Shown here: positions 51,338 to 59,107 of the stretch, one piece after another | Numbering within the stretch: position 1 is the first letter of the stretch | Layout: each line of letters begins with the position of its first letter | NCBI GenBank assembly: GCA_964579415.1 | Contig: CAZOGW010000005.1 | Location: 1 to 64,000 of the forward strand | Direction of reading: 5' to 3' | From: CAZOGW01 sp964579415 | Lineage (GTDB): Bacteria; Actinomycetota; Acidimicrobiia; Spongiisociales; UBA5794 | DNA length: 64,000 nt | Translations under genes and position numbers: made by a program | Notes under the pieces: model-generated | What the model was told of the DNA's origin: nothing | The model's database searches: none | Seen by the model: the letters and a program-made list of their open reading frames with translations, nothing else

Positions 51338-51853
51338 TCAGGGCGTGGCGGGTTGCCCGGCGCGGCTGATGGCGATCAGCTCGTCGAGCCAGGCGATGTC
51401 CGCTTCGACGGTGGTGACGTTGTGCCGCACCAGGGCCAGCGTGTAGGGGTCGGTGCGGGAGGCGGTGGCCCGTCGCAGCGCCTTGCGGGCTTCGCCGAGC
51501 CGGGTGACCAGCTCGGAGCGGCGCTTGCGCAGGGCCCGGGACCGCTGCTCGGGGGTGATGAACTCGAAGAAGGCGAGGCGCATGGCGAACCGGTCACCCT
51601 CCTCCAGGCCCTCGGCCTCGTCGATGAGGAGGCTGTCGAGGGCCGCGGTGCCGGTTTCGGTGAGGCGGTAGGCCTTGCGGCGCGAGGAGGGGCGCAGCGC
51701 CTCGATCCAGCCCTTCTTCTCGAGCCGGCGCAGCGCGGGGTAGAGGGCGCCGAACGACACCCGGAGGAACCCCAACTCGGCGAGCTGGTGCTTCAGGTCG
51801 TAGCCATGCCGCGGACCGCGGCGGAGGAGTCCAAGAACGGCGATGTCAAGCAC
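51338..51853 (-). CDS. PadR-family transcriptional regulator
   Basis: A 171-residue regulator. The N-terminal winged helix MLDIAVLGLLRRGPRHGYDL, FLRVSFGALYPALRRLEKKG and AYRLTETG is diagnostic, followed by a C-terminal dimerisation helix region. Upstream of ino1 and in the same direction, 27 bases away, so probably cotranscribed with it and controlling it. Two AT-rich dyads just before its start are candidate operators. Confidence 0.9.
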   Translation of the reverse strand: MLDIAVLGLLRRGPRHGYDLKHQLAELGFLRVSFGALYPALRRLEKKGWIEALRPSSRRKAYRLTETGTAALDSLLIDEAEGLEEGDRFAMRLAFFEFITPEQRSRALRKRRSELVTRLGEARKALRRATASRTDPYTLALVRHNVTTVEADIAWLDELIAISRAGQPATP

Positions 51854-51864
51854 GGCGATGAGTG

Positions 51865-51898
51865 TATCGAATCGATATAGATATAGCGAATAGCTATA
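51865..51898 (-). promoter_or_regulatory. AT-rich dyads before padR–ino1
   Basis: TATCG-AAT-CGATA (51865-51877) and TATAGC-GAATA-GCTATA (51882-51898) are both perfect dyads in strikingly AT-rich DNA within GC-rich surroundings, 12-45 bases upstream of the padR start. They likely hold the promoter and PadR operator. Confidence 0.55.
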
Positions 51899-51944
51899 GC
51901 CGGGCCGAGCAGTGGCGCGACTGCGAGGTGTCGGCGGAGCAGGG

Positions 51945-52001
51945 GTACTTGGTACTTGGTACTTGGTAGGGCGGCGATACCAAGTACCAGGTACCAGGTA
52001 C
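51945..52001. repeat. GTA-heptamer inverted array, locus 7 (18-bp stem)
   Basis: GTACTTG three times and GTAGGGC (51945-51972), one base, then GCGATAC, CAAGTAC, CAGGTAC, CAGGTAC (51974-52001). Bases 51951-51968 pair with 51978-51995 (one G:U) around a 9-base loop, the same geometry as locus 3. It lies between divergent padR and the VanW gene. Confidence 0.85.
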
Positions 52002-52050
52002 CTGCCCGGGGCGACAACGCCTTAAGAATTCCTGCCTACCTAACATCCGC

Positions 52051-53739
52051 GTGGTGCGTAACTGGCGGCGATGGACGCTTTGGGTAGGTGGAGCGCTCAT
52101 CGTTCCGCCCCTGATCGTCGTGGCGACGTGGATCATCGATGATCGCCTCGTTCACGGTGACATGGTGGCGCGCAACGTCATGCTCGACGGCGGCACTTTG
52201 GCGCCGATCGCCATCGGCGGGCTCGGCCTGGCGGAACTGGAGGGCGAGGTCGACCGACTCGCCGATGCCACCGGGGACCTCGAGGTGGTTGTGGAGGCAC
52301 CCGACCGCGAGCTGATGACGACCAGCGCCACCGCGGGGATCGCCCTCGACGGCGACGAGGTGGTTTCCCGGGCACTGGCGGTGGGTCGTGAGGGCTCACC
52401 GCTCGATCAGATCACGAACTGGCTGCAGGGCTTCAGCGCGCCGCGACGCGTCGAATCCGCCTACACCTTCGACGAGGATGCCTTCGCCGCCTGGCTCGAC
52501 GCCGAGCCTGCTGTGATCGCATCCGAGCCCGTGGAGCCATGGTTCACCGGGGAGTCCGGCGAGTTGGAGCTGAGCCCGCCCGTACCCGGGCAGCGCCTCG
52601 ACGTGGCGGCCACGACTGCCGCCGTGGCCGACGCCGTCGGTGCCTCCCCGCCGCCGGTGCGGGTCGCGATGGGATGGACCCCGATTCCCACCCGCATCGA
52701 CGAGGCCGGGTTCCAGGCCGGCGTGGACGAGGCGGAGCGCCTCGCCCGCAGCGCCCTCACCCTGCGGGTGGGCAACCAGGTGGCCCGCCTCGGACCGGAA
52801 ACGATCCGCCGCTGGATCCGCTCCGAGGAGGACGGCGACCGTCTCCGCGCCGTTTTCGTCGATGGCGGTGCGGTTCACGACGACGCCGAGGAGGCGCTGG
52901 CCGATATCCAGACCGAGGGCGTCGACCCGGTGTTCAGCATCGTCGACGGCGAGGTGGCGGTGGAGTTCGGCGAGCCGCCGGAGCGCTGCTGCGACGGCGA
53001 CGTCACCGACATGCTCTTCGAGGCCGCCAGCGACGGTACCGGCAACGTCGTGGTCCTCCCTCTCGTCGCGGTGGAGGACGCCGAGGCCCAGGCCGCCCGC
53101 TTCGGCATCCGCGAGGTGGTTGGCGAGTTCACCACCAACCATGCCTGCTGCGAGAACCGGGTCACCAACATCCAGCGCATGGCCGACATCGTGAGGGGGA
53201 CGGTCATCCCTCCCGGCGGCGAGTTCTCGCTCAACGGACACGTGGGGCGCCGCACCCGGGAGAACGGGTTCGTCCCCGCCGGGGCCATCGCCCAGGGTCA
53301 CTTCCGGGACGAGGTCGGCGGGGGAGTGTCCCAGTTCGCCACCACCTTGTTCAATGCCGCCTTCTTCGCCGGGCTCGACATACCGGTCTACCAGTCGCAC
53401 ACCATCTACATCAGCCGCTATCCCTACGGCAGGGAGGCGACCGTGTCGTGGCCGGCGCCCGACCTGCAACTCGTCAACGACACCCCCTACGCCATGATGC
53501 TCTGGCCGACCTACACCGGCAGCTCCATCACCATGCAGATCTGGTCGACTCCCTACTTCGATGTGGAGCAGACCGGCCAGCGCAGCTACGGCTGGGGTGC
53601 CGCCTGTACCCGGGTCGAGACGGATCGCCGCCGCACCAGTCCCGACGGCGAGGTGCTCGAGGACACCTTCCTCGCCACGTACCGCCCTGCCGAAGGTGTC
53701 GACTGCGCCGGCAACCCCACCCCCGAGCCGGACGACTAG
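52051..53739 (+). CDS. VanW-family protein with peptidoglycan-binding-like repeats
   Basis: A 562-residue membrane-anchored extracytoplasmic protein. Helix at about 8-28, two PG_binding_4-like segments (about 40-180 and 215-330), then the VanW domain at about 365-500 (GEFTTNHACCENRVTNIQRM, GTVIPPGGEFSLNGHVG, GGGVSQFATTLFNAAFFAGL). Related proteins occur in vancomycin-resistance clusters and across actinobacteria, but their reaction is unknown. GTG 52051 or 52054. Confidence 0.88.
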   Translation: MVRNWRRWTLWVGGALIVPPLIVVATWIIDDRLVHGDMVARNVMLDGGTLAPIAIGGLGLAELEGEVDRLADATGDLEVVVEAPDRELMTTSATAGIALDGDEVVSRALAVGREGSPLDQITNWLQGFSAPRRVESAYTFDEDAFAAWLDAEPAVIASEPVEPWFTGESGELELSPPVPGQRLDVAATTAAVADAVGASPPPVRVAMGWTPIPTRIDEAGFQAGVDEAERLARSALTLRVGNQVARLGPETIRRWIRSEEDGDRLRAVFVDGGAVHDDAEEALADIQTEGVDPVFSIVDGEVAVEFGEPPERCCDGDVTDMLFEAASDGTGNVVVLPLVAVEDAEAQAARFGIREVVGEFTTNHACCENRVTNIQRMADIVRGTVIPPGGEFSLNGHVGRRTRENGFVPAGAIAQGHFRDEVGGGVSQFATTLFNAAFFAGLDIPVYQSHTIYISRYPYGREATVSWPAPDLQLVNDTPYAMMLWPTYTGSSITMQIWSTPYFDVEQTGQRSYGWGAACTRVETDRRRTSPDGEVLEDTFLATYRPAEGVDCAGNPTPEPDD

Positions 53740-53747
53740 CTAGCTTG

Positions 53748-53896
53748 TACGTACTACGTACGACGTACTACGTCTGACGAGCGAACTCACCTCCGCGTCC
53801 ATCGGGCTCTCGATGACTCAAGCCCCCTGAGAAACCCGGTGAGCTTCGTCGCGCTTCTTGCGTAGTACGTAGTACGTAGTACGTAGTACGTGATAC
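53748..53896. repeat. GTA-heptamer inverted pair, locus 8
   Basis: Left array 53748-53775 (TACGTAC, TACGTAC, GACGTAC, TACGTCT) is inverted relative to the right array 53862-53896 (GTAGTAC four times, GTGATAC). The 86 bases between them have related ends (GACGAGCGAACTCACC near 53776, GGTGAGCTTCGTC near 53839), so the whole region can fold into one long stem. The right array ends 12 bases before pdxH and may supply its -10 box (GATACG). Confidence 0.82.
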
Positions 53897-53908
53897 GCTT
53901 CCCGCGCC

Positions 53909-54538
53909 GTGACGTACATCGACAGAGGGCCGGGTTATGACGGGCCACCGCTCGACGCCGCCGAGCTAGGCGAGGATCCCCTCGCCGCCATCCGTGGCTG
54001 GCTCGACGGCGCCTTCGATGCCGGTGTGCCGCAAGCCAACGCCATCAGCCTGGCCACGGCCAACGAGGCGGGCCGCCCCTCGGTCCGCACCGTGCTGGTC
54101 AAGGTGGTCGACACCGGCCTGGTGTTCTTCTCCAACTACGCATCGCGCAAGGGCGTCGAGATCGATGTCAACCCTTGGGCGGCGGCGTCCTTCACCTGGC
54201 TGCCCCTGCACCGGCAGATCCGGGCAACGGGCCGGGTGGAGCAGGTGACCACCGAGGAGTCCGACGCATACTGGCTCACCCGCCCCCGCGGCGCCCAACT
54301 GGCCGCGGCGGCATCGGCGCAGAGCCGCCTGCTCGTCGACCGTGCCGAGTTGGAAGCCCGGGTGCTGGCTCTCGACACCGAGCATCCCGACGAGGTGCCC
54401 CGCCCCACCTCCTGGGGCGGCTACCGGCTGGTCCCGGTGCGCGTCGAGTTCTGGGCCGGCCGCGCCGACCGCATGCACGACCGTATCGAGTACGTGCGCG
54501 ACGGCGAGGGCTGGATCCACCGCCGCCTCTACCCCTGA
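53909..54538 (+). CDS. pdxH: Pyridoxamine 5'-phosphate oxidase
   Basis: A 209-residue FMN enzyme: NAISLATANEAGRPSVRTVL, FFSNYASRKGVEI, FTWLPLHRQIRATGRVEQ, and the C-terminal PVRVEFWAGRADRMHDRIEY with WIHRRLYP. It makes PLP from PNP or PMP. GTG 53909 starts very close to the repeat array. Confidence 0.94.
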   Translation: MTYIDRGPGYDGPPLDAAELGEDPLAAIRGWLDGAFDAGVPQANAISLATANEAGRPSVRTVLVKVVDTGLVFFSNYASRKGVEIDVNPWAAASFTWLPLHRQIRATGRVEQVTTEESDAYWLTRPRGAQLAAAASAQSRLLVDRAELEARVLALDTEHPDEVPRPTSWGGYRLVPVRVEFWAGRADRMHDRIEYVRDGEGWIHRRLYP

Positions 54539-55015
54539 TCAGTAGGTGCCACCGAGTTTGGTGTGGTCCCACGAGACGACCTTGACCGGGTGGACGATCA
54601 CCCCGGTGTTCTTCTCGGCGTAGCGGCCGAAGGCGACCTCGAGGGCGTCCGGCGCCAGGTCCACCGGGGCGTCTCCGACCATCGGGTAGCGGGCGGCCAG
54701 CGCACCGTACATGGCGAGGACCCTGTCCCGCTCGGTCACCAACTGGGCCTCGCCCTTGATCATCACGCCCTGAAGTTCGGAGTAGGCCAGGCCGGCCTCC
54801 GCCAGGACGGTCAGCCTCGGGTCGCGTTGCAGGTTGACGATCTTCTGCGACTTGGTGAACGACCGGAACGCCACCTTGCCGCCGTCGAGGAAGAACCACA
54901 TCGGCGCCAGGTGGGGGAACCCGTCCGGCCCCTGTGTCGCCACCTGCAATGTATGGCGGGAGAGGAGGAAGGCGTCGACCTCCTCCGGGCCCATCGTGAT
55001 GTCCTTGCGTGCCAT
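54539..55015 (-). CDS. PPOX-class FMN/F420-dependent oxidoreductase
   Basis: A 158-residue split-barrel protein: FLLSRHTLQVATQGPDGFPH, LAPMWFFLDGGKVAFRSF, SQKIVNLQRDPRLTVLAEAG. It resembles actinobacterial F420- or FMN-binding members whose substrates are mostly unknown. It converges with pdxH without a gap (ends touch at 54538/54539). Its leader contains a GTA-heptamer array. Confidence 0.85.
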   Translation of the reverse strand: MARKDITMGPEEVDAFLLSRHTLQVATQGPDGFPHLAPMWFFLDGGKVAFRSFTKSQKIVNLQRDPRLTVLAEAGLAYSELQGVMIKGEAQLVTERDRVLAMYGALAARYPMVGDAPVDLAPDALEVAFGRYAEKNTGVIVHPVKVVSWDHTKLGGTY

Positions 55016-55022
55016 GAGATCA

Positions 55023-55057
55023 GTATCCAGTATCCAGTCTTCAGTATCCAGTAGCGG
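55023..55057 (+). repeat. GTA-heptamer array, locus 9 (5 units)
   Basis: GTATCCA, GTATCCA, GTCTTCA, GTATCCA, GTAGCGG in perfect register, 8 bases upstream of the PPOX start codon (minus strand gene). Confidence 0.85.
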
Positions 55058-55101
55058 CCAGGCCCGGGGGAACTCAGGGTTCGCCGGGCGGCGACGGTCG
55101 G

Positions 55102-55107
55102 TAGAAT
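55102..55107 (+). promoter_or_regulatory. -10 box before panB
   Basis: TAGAAT, 6 bases before a GTG at 55114. Transcription would start at that GTG, giving either a leaderless small frame or a 106-base leader for panB. Confidence 0.45.
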
Positions 55108-55113
55108 GGCAGA

Positions 55114-55299
55114 GTGGCTCGGGCACGGGTGACCCCACCGGGCAGCCGAGGCCCGCCGGAGCCGGACGAGCACCTGTTCGACGTCCCCCAACCCTCGGTG
55201 GTGGGGAGAGAGGAACGCCATGGCAGGCTACGCCGCCGACGGCCCCAGGGCCGCTCCCAAGATGACCGCCCCCCGGGTCGTCGCCCGCAAGGGCGGTGA
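55114..55299 (+). CDS. Possible leaderless small protein upstream of panB
   Basis: A 61-residue frame starting exactly where transcription from TAGAAT should begin. The first 35 residues (ARVTPPGSRGPPEPDEHLFD, VPQPSVVGREER) look protein-like; the rest is Arg/Pro-rich and overlaps panB in another frame. It could be a regulatory upstream frame; not firmly supported. Confidence 0.3.
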   Translation: MARARVTPPGSRGPPEPDEHLFDVPQPSVVGREERHGRLRRRRPQGRSQDDRPPGRRPQGR

Positions 55300-56158
55300 C
55301 AGACTGCGCATGGTCACCGCCTACGACTCGACCGCGGCGCTCATCGCCGACCGCGCCGGGGCCGACATCATCCTGGTGGGGGACTCCGTGGCCAACACCA
55401 CGTTGGGCAGGGACAACACACTCGGGGTCACCGTCGACGAGATCGTCCATCACAGCGCCGCGGTCGCCTCGGTGCGGCCCCGGGCGATGGTGGTGGGGGA
55501 CATGCCCTGGCTCTCCTATCACGGCACACCGCAGGAGACCGTGCACAATGCCGGCCGCCTGGTGCAGGAGGGTGGCGCCGAGGCGGTGAAGGTGGAGGGT
55601 GGCCGCAAGCGGCTGCGGATGGTCGACGCCATCCTCGATGCCGAGATCCCGGTGATGGGCCACCTGGGGCTCACTCCCCAGTCGGTGCACGCCATGGGCG
55701 GCTACCGGGTGCAGGGCAAGGATGCCGCTCCCGCCCACGAGATGATCTCCGACGCCATCGCGCTCGCCGACGCCGGCGTCTTCGCCGTGGTGCTGGAGGG
55801 GGTGCCCGACGTGCTCGCCGAGATCATCACCGCCGAGATCGCCGTTCCCACCATCGGGATCGGGGCCGGCCCGCACTGCGACGGGCAGGTGCTGGTGTAC
55901 CACGACGTGCTCGGGCTCACCGAGGGCCACGTCGCCAAGTTCGTGCGCAGGTACGCCGAGTTGGCCGACGTCGCCGTGGACGCCCTGGAGAGGTTCTTCG
56001 CCGACGTCCAGGACGGGAGCTTCCCCGGGCCGGACGAGACCTATCACATGTCACCGGAGGCGGAGGACATGTTACGCCAGCTCAACCAGGCCGGCCCGAC
56101 GCCCTACCGGGGCGCCGTCGTCGACCACCTCCTCGCCGACGAGGCGATGGAGTCGTAG
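55220..56158 (+). CDS. panB: 3-methyl-2-oxobutanoate hydroxymethyltransferase
   Basis: A 312-residue enzyme: MVTAYDSTAALIADRAGADI, ILVGDSVANTTLGRDNT, VVGDMPWLSYHGTPQE, VKVEGGRKR, MGHLGLTPQSVHAMGGYRVQ, TIGIGAGPHCDGQVLVYHD. Metal and ketoisovalerate ligands are intact. It makes ketopantoate for CoA synthesis. GGGGAGAGAGGAA lies just before the ATG. Confidence 0.95.
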   Translation: MAGYAADGPRAAPKMTAPRVVARKGGDRLRMVTAYDSTAALIADRAGADIILVGDSVANTTLGRDNTLGVTVDEIVHHSAAVASVRPRAMVVGDMPWLSYHGTPQETVHNAGRLVQEGGAEAVKVEGGRKRLRMVDAILDAEIPVMGHLGLTPQSVHAMGGYRVQGKDAAPAHEMISDAIALADAGVFAVVLEGVPDVLAEIITAEIAVPTIGIGAGPHCDGQVLVYHDVLGLTEGHVAKFVRRYAELADVAVDALERFFADVQDGSFPGPDETYHMSPEAEDMLRQLNQAGPTPYRGAVVDHLLADEAMES

Positions 56159-56186
56159 CCGGAGGGGGTTCCCCGGTTCATCCGCA

Positions 56187-57242
56187 TCACGGTGGCGTCG
56201 GCGGGCCGATGCGGCGCCGCAGTCGAGCCGCCAGCCTTCGCTCCGGTTCGACGGTGCGGTCGGTCCTGTCGAACCCGGTGGCGCCCAGGATCTCCAACTC
56301 GGGCCAGGCGCGCTCTCGTTGACCGCGCAGTACGGGCAGCCCGGTCGCCTGGACGGCCCGGTTGGTCATCTGGAAGGCGGCTGCCTGCTCGACGGCGGTG
56401 ATTGCCGCTTCAGGTCCGATGGCGGTCGCCACCGCCTCGACGGCTGCCGGGTCAGGATGGGCCCGTCCCGCCTGGCCGGCGAGACGCACCAGCTCCCGAG
56501 CCGCAGGCACGCCGCTATCCACCTCCGGATCGACGATCCCGCGGATGTCGACGGCCATCCCGCTGCGGCGGGCGCTCGACTGCAACGACAAGAGGTGGCC
56601 CAGGGTGCAGTAGAAGCACCGGTTGGCCAGCGACACGGCGACGACGATTATCTCCATCTGCTCCCAGGTGAGGTGGCGCACGACCGGCTCCCAGCGCTGC
56701 CGGCTCGGCATGTAGAGGCGGTCGAGGATCCGGCTCATCGTCGCCGCCACCTCAGGCACCGCGCTGAAGGCGTTGCGGGGCACCGGCGGGAAGGCCATCG
56801 CCACCCAGCCGACGTCGCTCCGCAGCCTCCGGGGCCGGGTGCCGCCGGTGGCCGGTCCGGGCAGGGGCTCGGGAAGGGGGGCAGCGCCGGCTCCGAGCAT
56901 GCCCGTCAGGCTGTCGACGGCGGACAGGCAGGCAACCACTCCGGCCAGCTCGACGTAGCGGGACTCTCCCAGATCGTCGACGAAGCGCCGCACCGTCTGG
57001 CGCGTCAGCGAGCCGGGGGACGAGGCGATGGTGCGGGCCGCCTCGACGGCCGTGGCGCTCAACCGGCCATCGCCGCCGCGGGCCGTGGCCGCGATCGCCA
57101 CCCGCTCGACACCCGACCACCCCGGGCCGGGAGAGGCGAGGCGGCGCCAGAAGCCGTCGAACAACGCCGCTACGTCCGCAGGGACCGGTAGGACCGTGCC
57201 GGTCAAGGCGAACAAGGCGGCCCCGGGAGGGGGAGGCTCCAT
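56187..57242 (-). CDS. AhpD-fold protein with N-terminal extension
   Basis: A 351-residue protein. The C-terminal half holds a peroxidase-like AhpD motif NRCFYCTLGHLLSL (CxxC plus His) near residue 208-222, after WEQMEIIVVAVSLA. The first about 130 residues form another all-helical region that may be a degenerate second copy, lacking CxxC. Peroxidase or redox activity is possible; substrate unknown. It converges with panB. Confidence 0.72.
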   Translation of the reverse strand: MEPPPPGAALFALTGTVLPVPADVAALFDGFWRRLASPGPGWSGVERVAIAATARGGDGRLSATAVEAARTIASSPGSLTRQTVRRFVDDLGESRYVELAGVVACLSAVDSLTGMLGAGAAPLPEPLPGPATGGTRPRRLRSDVGWVAMAFPPVPRNAFSAVPEVAATMSRILDRLYMPSRQRWEPVVRHLTWEQMEIIVVAVSLANRCFYCTLGHLLSLQSSARRSGMAVDIRGIVDPEVDSGVPAARELVRLAGQAGRAHPDPAAVEAVATAIGPEAAITAVEQAAAFQMTNRAVQATGLPVLRGQRERAWPELEILGATGFDRTDRTVEPERRLAARLRRRIGPPTPP

Positions 57243-57328
57243 CGGTCAACAGTACCGACATCGAAACGCCGGGAGCCGGTGCGAGCCACCTGGTCCGGCA
57301 CCGGCGGCTCAAGCACCTTGGGGCGCGG

Positions 57329-57334
57329 TACACT
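57329..57334 (+). promoter_or_regulatory. Promoter and structured leader of the rpsF operon
   Basis: TACACT is a good -10 box. The following about 70-base leader has two short stems, CCCGG/CCGGG (about 57357-57372) and TTCGC/GCGAA (57377-57390), ahead of ACAGGAGG. S6:S18 autoregulatory leaders are known in front of rpsF in many bacteria; whether this one belongs is not shown. Confidence 0.5.
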
Positions 57335-57411
57335 TGTCTTTCGCAATACCCCTGCTCCCGGAGGTACCGGGGGCCTTTCGCTGGCGCGAATGTCCACAGG
57401 AGGTGAGAACT

Positions 57412-57699
57412 TTGCGTTCATACGAGCTCATGGTCATACACCGGCCGGAGATGGCCGAGGATGACGTGGTCGCCCAGATCGGTGAGGTGGAGAAGGCCAT
57501 CGCCGAGGCCGGGTCGGTCCATTCCAAGGATCTGTGGGGCAAGCGCCGCTTCGCCTACGAGATCAACCACCTGCACGAGGGCTACTACTCGGTGCTCGTC
57601 TTCGAGGCCGAGTTCGAGTTGGTGGAGCGCCTCGATCGCGCCCTGCAGCTCTCGGATGCGGTGATCCGCCACAAGATCCTCAGGGCCGACGCCGCCTGA
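57412..57699 (+). CDS. rpsF: 30S ribosomal protein S6
   Basis: A 95-residue S6 protein starting at TTG (RSYELMVIHRPEM follows), with ACAGGAGG 9 bases upstream. The GTG at 57403 directly abuts that site and is less likely. WGKRRFAYEINHLHEGYYSV is the conserved core. It binds S18 in the 30S platform. First gene of the rpsF-ssb-rpsR-rplI group. Confidence 0.95.
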   Translation: MRSYELMVIHRPEMAEDDVVAQIGEVEKAIAEAGSVHSKDLWGKRRFAYEINHLHEGYYSVLVFEAEFELVERLDRALQLSDAVIRHKILRADAA

Positions 57700-57807
57700 G
57701 CCGGCCCGGCGGAATCCTGTCACACCGCGCCGCCACAATGTGCGCCACGGGGACCGGACGGCCGCCGGCACGCCCCCGGCACGGGGCGAGAGAGACGAGA
57801 GGCAACA

Positions 57808-58263
57808 ATGAGCAGAGACAACAGCGTCACCCTGGTCGGCAACCTGGTCGAGGACCCCGAGCTGCGCTTCACCCAGTCCGGCGTCGCCATGGCGAGCATC
57901 CGGCTCGCGGTGAGTCGTCGCTACCAGGACCGCAACAACGAGTGGCAGGAGCAGACCAGCTTCGTCGGCGGCACCGTCTGGCGCGACATGGCCGAGAACG
58001 TCGCCGAGTCCCTCACCAAGGGGACCCGGGTCATCATCACCGGCGAGTTGGAGCAGCGGACCTGGGAGACCCAGGAGGGCGAGAAGCGCTCGGTCATCGA
58101 GATCCGCATCGATGACATCGCACCGTCGCTGCGGTGGGCCACCGCCAGCGTCACCCGCACCCCGCGTTCGGGGAGTTCGGGCAGCTACGGGGCCGGCTCG
58201 TCGACACCGCCGGCTCCGGTCGCCCCGCGCGAAAACTTCGACGCCGATGAGGCCCCCTTCTAG
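57808..58263 (+). CDS. ssb: Single-stranded DNA-binding protein
   Basis: A 151-residue SSB: OB fold at about 1-110 (NSVTLVGNLVEDPELRFTQ, FVGGTVWRDMAENVAESLTK, GTRVIITGELEQRTWET), a Ser/Gly/Pro linker and the acidic tip DADEAPF that recruits replication and repair proteins. Confidence 0.95.
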   Translation: MSRDNSVTLVGNLVEDPELRFTQSGVAMASIRLAVSRRYQDRNNEWQEQTSFVGGTVWRDMAENVAESLTKGTRVIITGELEQRTWETQEGEKRSVIEIRIDDIAPSLRWATASVTRTPRSGSSGSYGAGSSTPPAPVAPRENFDADEAPF

Positions 58264-58308
58264 GCCACGGCGCTCCACTCACCCGACACCGAGATCACAG
58301 GAGAGACC

Positions 58309-58584
58309 ATGCCACCGAGCAAGAGAACCACCAAGCGGCGGCGACCGACCGCCGCCGACAGCAGGCGACGGAAGAAGGTCTGCGCCTTCTGCCGCACCAG
58401 CGGAGACGTCCCCGTCATCGACTACAAGGACATCGCCGTGCTGCGCCGCTACATGTCCGACCGCGGCAAGATCCGTGCCCGCCGCGTCACCGGCAACTGC
58501 GGCATCCACCAGCGCAAGATCTCCATCGCCATCAAGAACGCCCGCGAGATGGCCCTGCTGCCCTACGTGTCGACCCGCCCATGA
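58309..58584 (+). CDS. rpsR: 30S ribosomal protein S18
   Basis: A 91-residue S18 with a basic start and core [40 protein letters not shown]. It keeps cysteines (CAFC and CGIH), the zinc-binding (C+) form. GGAGAG lies before the ATG; its stop overlaps rplI by 4 bases. Confidence 0.96.
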   Translation: MPPSKRTTKRRRPTAADSRRRKKVCAFCRTSGDVPVIDYKDIAVLRRYMSDRGKIRARRVTGNCGIHQRKISIAIKNAREMALLPYVSTRP

Positions 58585-59033
58585 CGGCCAAGCTCATCCT
58601 CATCAAGGACGTGCCCGACCTGGGTACCAAGGGAGACATCGTCGACGTCGCCGACGGTTACGCCCGCAACTTCCTCGTGCCCAAGGGCCACGCCGTCCCC
58701 GCCACCCGCGGCACGCTGGCCCAGGCGGAGGGGATGCGCCAGGCGCGAATCGAGTCGGAGCGCCGGGTTCGCGCCGAGGCCGACCAGCTTGCCCAGAGCC
58801 TGGTGGGAACCAGGGTCGTCGTAGCGGCTCGGGCCGGTGACGAGGGCCGCCTGTTCGGCTCCATCGGAACGCACGACATCGTCGAGGCGGTGAAGAAGTT
58901 CACCGGTGTCGAGGTGCCGCAGCGGATGGTCACCATCGAGAAGCCCATCAAGGAGATCGGACTCCACGAGGTCTCGATCCAGCCCCACCCCGAGGTGGAG
59001 TTCCGCCTCACCCTCGACGTCATCCCGGTCTGA
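58581..59033 (+). CDS. rplI: 50S ribosomal protein L9
   Basis: A 150-residue L9: [38 protein letters not shown], the long connecting helix, and the C-terminal [20 protein letters not shown]. Coupled to rpsR; followed by a terminator instead of the dnaB gene often found next. Confidence 0.96.
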   Translation: MTAKLILIKDVPDLGTKGDIVDVADGYARNFLVPKGHAVPATRGTLAQAEGMRQARIESERRVRAEADQLAQSLVGTRVVVAARAGDEGRLFGSIGTHDIVEAVKKFTGVEVPQRMVTIEKPIKEIGLHEVSIQPHPEVEFRLTLDVIPV

Positions 59034-59047
59034 GCCGGCCCAGGCAC

Positions 59048-59082
59048 GCCCTCCCCGACCTCGTCCGGAGGCAGGGGAGGGC
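59048..59082 (+). terminator. Terminator after rplI
   Basis: GCCCTCCCC (59048-59056) pairs with GGGGAGGGC (59074-59082) around a 17-base loop. Confidence 0.65.
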
Positions 59083-59093
59083 GCCACGAGGGA

Positions 59094-59099
59094 TATACA
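59094..59099 (+). promoter_or_regulatory. Leaderless promoter of purF
   Basis: TATACA ends 8 bases before the GTG start of purF, so the transcript should begin at or next to the start codon; no ribosome site is present. Confidence 0.6.
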
Positions 59100-59107
59100 C
59101 TGGCGCC

